A DNA stretch of 7,690 nt from positions 1 to 7,690 of the forward strand of contig JAQYVS010000338.1 in NCBI GenBank assembly GCA_030145365.1, in the 5' to 3' direction. This DNA is from Desulfofustis sp. GTDB taxonomy: Bacteria > Desulfobacterota > Desulfobulbia > Desulfobulbales > Desulfocapsaceae. The position numbers and the translations under genes are program-made. How positions within the stretch are numbered: position 1 is the first letter of the stretch; each line of letters begins with the position of its first letter. The notes beneath the pieces were generated by a model, which saw only the letters and a program-made list of their open reading frames with translations, was not told the origin of the DNA and searched no databases. This document shows, one piece after another, positions 6,107 through 7,690 of the stretch.

Positions 6107-6847
6107 TCAACGGAGTGCCGAATTCGACGCTTGCGAACTGTCCGTCTTGGCATATAGTGAATAGCCTTGAGTTTCATTTTCAACAGTTATCTCGTACCAC
6201 CCCAATTCGTCCAGCCTGGAAAACCGGTCTTCAAGTTTTGCCAGCAACGATTCTACCGGCTTATCTGCAATCCCCGTCTGTTGATAATCAGTCTCAGACC
6301 GGATCGTTGACTCAACCACATCAATCAGATCTTCCAGCCACATGAACTTGGTAAACCGGACACTGACCAGAACTTTGCCCCACAAGCCAACGGCAGGTAT
6401 CGCATTTTCTGCACTGCTGAAAGGATGAGACACTGGAACGGTGATATCAAGCCTCAAATCATCTTCATCTTCAAGAAAACAGTGCATTGCACAATCGTAT
6501 CGACACACCTGCAGTCCTTCACCTGAATTGTTTCTCTGAAGAAAAAAAGGGAAAATCATTTCTAGATGCGCGGCTTCCGCATCCAACCTCTTCTTCATTT
6601 CCTCGAGGATCAGATGAAATTCTCGGATATCAATTTTCCCATGAAACTGGTTCAATATCTCAATAAACCGGCTCATATGGGTGCCCTTGAACTGATGGGG
6701 CAAATTCACGTACATATTGACAGTGGCGACCGTTTTCTGACGGCTCTGGGCCTTATCAAGCACAGTCACAGGATAGGTGATGGTTTTCACTCCCACCTTC
6801 TTTATATCGATACGTCGGTAATCTTTCTGATTTTGAATATCTTTCAT
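6107..6847 (-). CDS. folE2: FolE2 (GTP cyclohydrolase IB) family protein, active-site residues apparently lost
   Basis: A 246-residue member of the FolE2/MptA family, whose active members convert GTP to dihydroneopterin triphosphate for folate or queuosine synthesis. The N-terminal half is strongly family-like: MKDIQNQKDYRRI, KKVGVKTITYPV, ATVNMYVNLPHQFKGTHMSR (41-60) and the EEMKKRLDAEAAHLEMIFPF helix. The segment VSVRFTKFMWLEDLIDVVE (161-179) is also typical. From memory of active members, the metal-binding LCPCS and HNQR motifs should lie before it. Here residues 139-158 read instead SHPFSSAENAI and PAVGLWGK. The later LKR-E region is shortened and the C-terminal NHSAYA histidines read TQGYSLYA. 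The frame is intact, so this is not an obvious pseudogene. C115, C119 and C123 form an added C-x3-C-x3-C. The ribosome binding site is weak. The fold is fairly sure; catalysis is doubtful. Confidence 0.85.
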   Translation of the reverse strand: MKDIQNQKDYRRIDIKKVGVKTITYPVTVLDKAQSRQKTVATVNMYVNLPHQFKGTHMSRFIEILNQFHGKIDIREFHLILEEMKKRLDAEAAHLEMIFPFFLQRNNSGEGLQVCRYDCAMHCFLEDEDDLRLDITVPVSHPFSSAENAIPAVGLWGKVLVSVRFTKFMWLEDLIDVVESTIRSETDYQQTGIADKPVESLLAKLEDRFSRLDELGWYEITVENETQGYSLYAKTDSSQASNSALR

Positions 6848-6934
6848 AATTGATGCGCCAAAGCAAATCTGCTGCTGCCGGTATCAATATCTACAGCTGA
6901 TAGTTCGAACCGGGTTTGGTACTCCGACTATGAT

Positions 6935-7285
6935 TTAGCCGATATATTTTCTTACAGCAGCCAATAAATCCTCAGTGTCCGAGGACTTAACCACGTATTC
7001 ATCAGATGCCCAAGCACCAAGATCCTGTTTATAGTCGTGGTAGGCGCTGCACAAAATAACCGGAACCGCAGAATTCATCATTTTTATCTGGCGCAGAACT
7101 TCAATACCGTTGAGTCCAGGCATTTGAATATCAAGAACAACCAGATCAGGTGTTTCTTCCCTGAATTTCTCAATGCCTTCGGTACCGTTAAAAGCAGAAA
7201 CTACCACGTAACCTTCTTCTTTAAATACTTCTTGATAAAGTAATTGGATGGACTCGTCATCGTCGACGAGCAATATTTTTTTCAT
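6935..7285 (-). CDS. Single-domain response regulator (CheY-like receiver)
   Basis: A 116-residue receiver domain with no output domain. Every key position is present: the acidic pocket D8-D9-D10 (ILLVDDDE), phospho-acceptor D52 (LVVLDIQMPG), switch residue S80 (VILCSAY), and Y97 and K100 (DEYVVKS). It should be phosphorylated by a histidine kinase encoded elsewhere and act by protein contact, as in a chemotaxis-type or phosphorelay role. The ATG at 7285 is preferred because GAGG lies 5 bases before it. A longer frame begins at a TTG (7300) that overlaps the upstream stop codon. Only 11 bases separate it from the galT stop, and its ribosome binding site abuts that stop, so the two are probably translationally coupled. 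No kinase gene is in the window. Confidence 0.93.
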   Translation of the reverse strand: MKKILLVDDDESIQLLYQEVFKEEGYVVVSAFNGTEGIEKFREETPDLVVLDIQMPGLNGIEVLRQIKMMNSAVPVILCSAYHDYKQDLGAWASDEYVVKSSDTEDLLAAVRKYIG

Positions 7286-7296
7286 TGCAACCTCAT

Positions 7297-7690
7297 TCAA
7301 GCTTCCAGAGATTCGCGTAAAAATTGGGCTGCTTCTTCAGGCGGCATAGGATTGATATAAAACCCGGAACCCCACTCAAAACCAGCTATTGAAGTCAATT
7401 TCGGTACAATTTCGAAGTGCCAGTGAAAATAATCCAAATCTCCCGAGCGCAGGGGCTGGGTATGCAGCACAAAATTATATGGAGCATTGGGTATGCATTT
7501 TTCCAAGCGTTGCATAGTGTCCGCAAAAATCTGGCTTAGACTCAACAACATCTCATCACTCTGAGTACAATAACCGGACGAATGTTCTTTCGGCAATACC
7601 CATAACTCAAACGGTGTGCGTGGAGCAAAGGGTGAAATCGTCACAAAATGTTCGTTACTGCAGACAATTCTTACTTCCTGCTGCATCTCC
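7297..7690 (-). CDS. galT: Galactose-1-phosphate uridylyltransferase, C-terminal part, cut by the window edge
   Basis: The last 130 or so residues of a GalT-family protein, which exchanges UMP between UDP-glucose and galactose 1-phosphate in the Leloir pathway. Counting from the ATG at 7686, the fragment shows the FELWVLPKEH segment (26-35), then H75 and H88-W-H90 (FHWHFEIVPKL). These match the three histidines of the structural metal site in E. coli GalT (H281, H296, H298). AGFEWGSGFYINPMPPEEAA follows, as in archaeal and anaerobe GalT relatives. The frame stays open upstream of that ATG (a GAG codon at 7689-7687), and the family is near 330-350 residues. The catalytic HPH half therefore lies outside the window, and the ATG is internal. 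First gene seen of the minus-strand block. Confidence 0.88.
   Translation of the reverse strand, partial: EMQQEVRIVCSNEHFVTISPFAPRTPFELWVLPKEHSSGYCTQSDEMLLSLSQIFADTMQRLEKCIPNAPYNFVLHTQPLRSGDLDYFHWHFEIVPKLTSIAGFEWGSGFYINPMPPEEAAQFLRESLEA

Noticed and set aside
6380..6450. Possible frameshift or sequencing error explaining the missing metal motif of the FolE2-like protein
   Set aside because: The frame is continuous and family-like on both sides (DITVPV before, VSVRF after), so the replacement is in frame and not a local shift.
6901..6925. GTTCGAACC-like stretch resembling the T-arm of a tRNA in the gap between the response regulator and the FolE2-like gene
   Set aside because: The bases on either side of TTCGAAC do not pair as a T-stem on either strand, and no acceptor, D or anticodon arm can be built from the flanking sequence. 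It is a short palindrome only.

Overview
The window looks like chromosomal DNA from an anaerobic Desulfobacterota (delta-proteobacterial) bacterium, most likely of the sulfate-reducing / sulfur-disproportionating Desulfobulbales type. The reasons are a small periplasmic tetraheme class III cytochrome (c3 type), a System II (ResB/CcsA) cytochrome c maturation pair, and a two-subunit glycyl-tRNA synthetase beta chain. No plasmid, phage, insertion-sequence or CRISPR signature is visible. The lineage call is inference from gene content.

Layout. Positions 1-842 are on the minus strand: the first 16 codons of an unrecognised gene running off the left edge (1-48), rpmB for ribosomal protein L28 (121-315) with its own terminator and a plausible promoter, and a small Rieske [2Fe-2S] ferredoxin-like protein (492-842). 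A 265-base divergent intergenic region (843-1107) holds a perfect 17-base palindrome and weak divergent promoter candidates. Positions 1108-3909 are on the plus strand: resB and ccsA, which move heme across the membrane and ligate it to apocytochromes, then a tetraheme cytochrome c3 behind its own TTGACA-containing promoter candidate. A strong bidirectional terminator (3933-3967) separates these from a minus-strand block that occupies the rest of the window. In transcription order that block is galT (C-terminal part only), a single-domain response regulator, a FolE2-family protein and glyS.

How the genes fit together. The plus-strand block is a coherent cytochrome c unit: the assembly machinery and a likely substrate that needs four covalent hemes. 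The minus-strand block has no shared pathway that I can see. galT and the response regulator are tightly coupled, and glyS lacks its usual partner glyQ next to it.

The most unusual item is the FolE2-family protein. It keeps the family fold signatures at both ends, but by comparison with remembered family motifs it has lost the residues that bind the catalytic metal in GTP cyclohydrolase IB. It also carries an unexpected C-x3-C-x3-C cluster. It is best read as a catalytically dead or repurposed FolE2 homologue.
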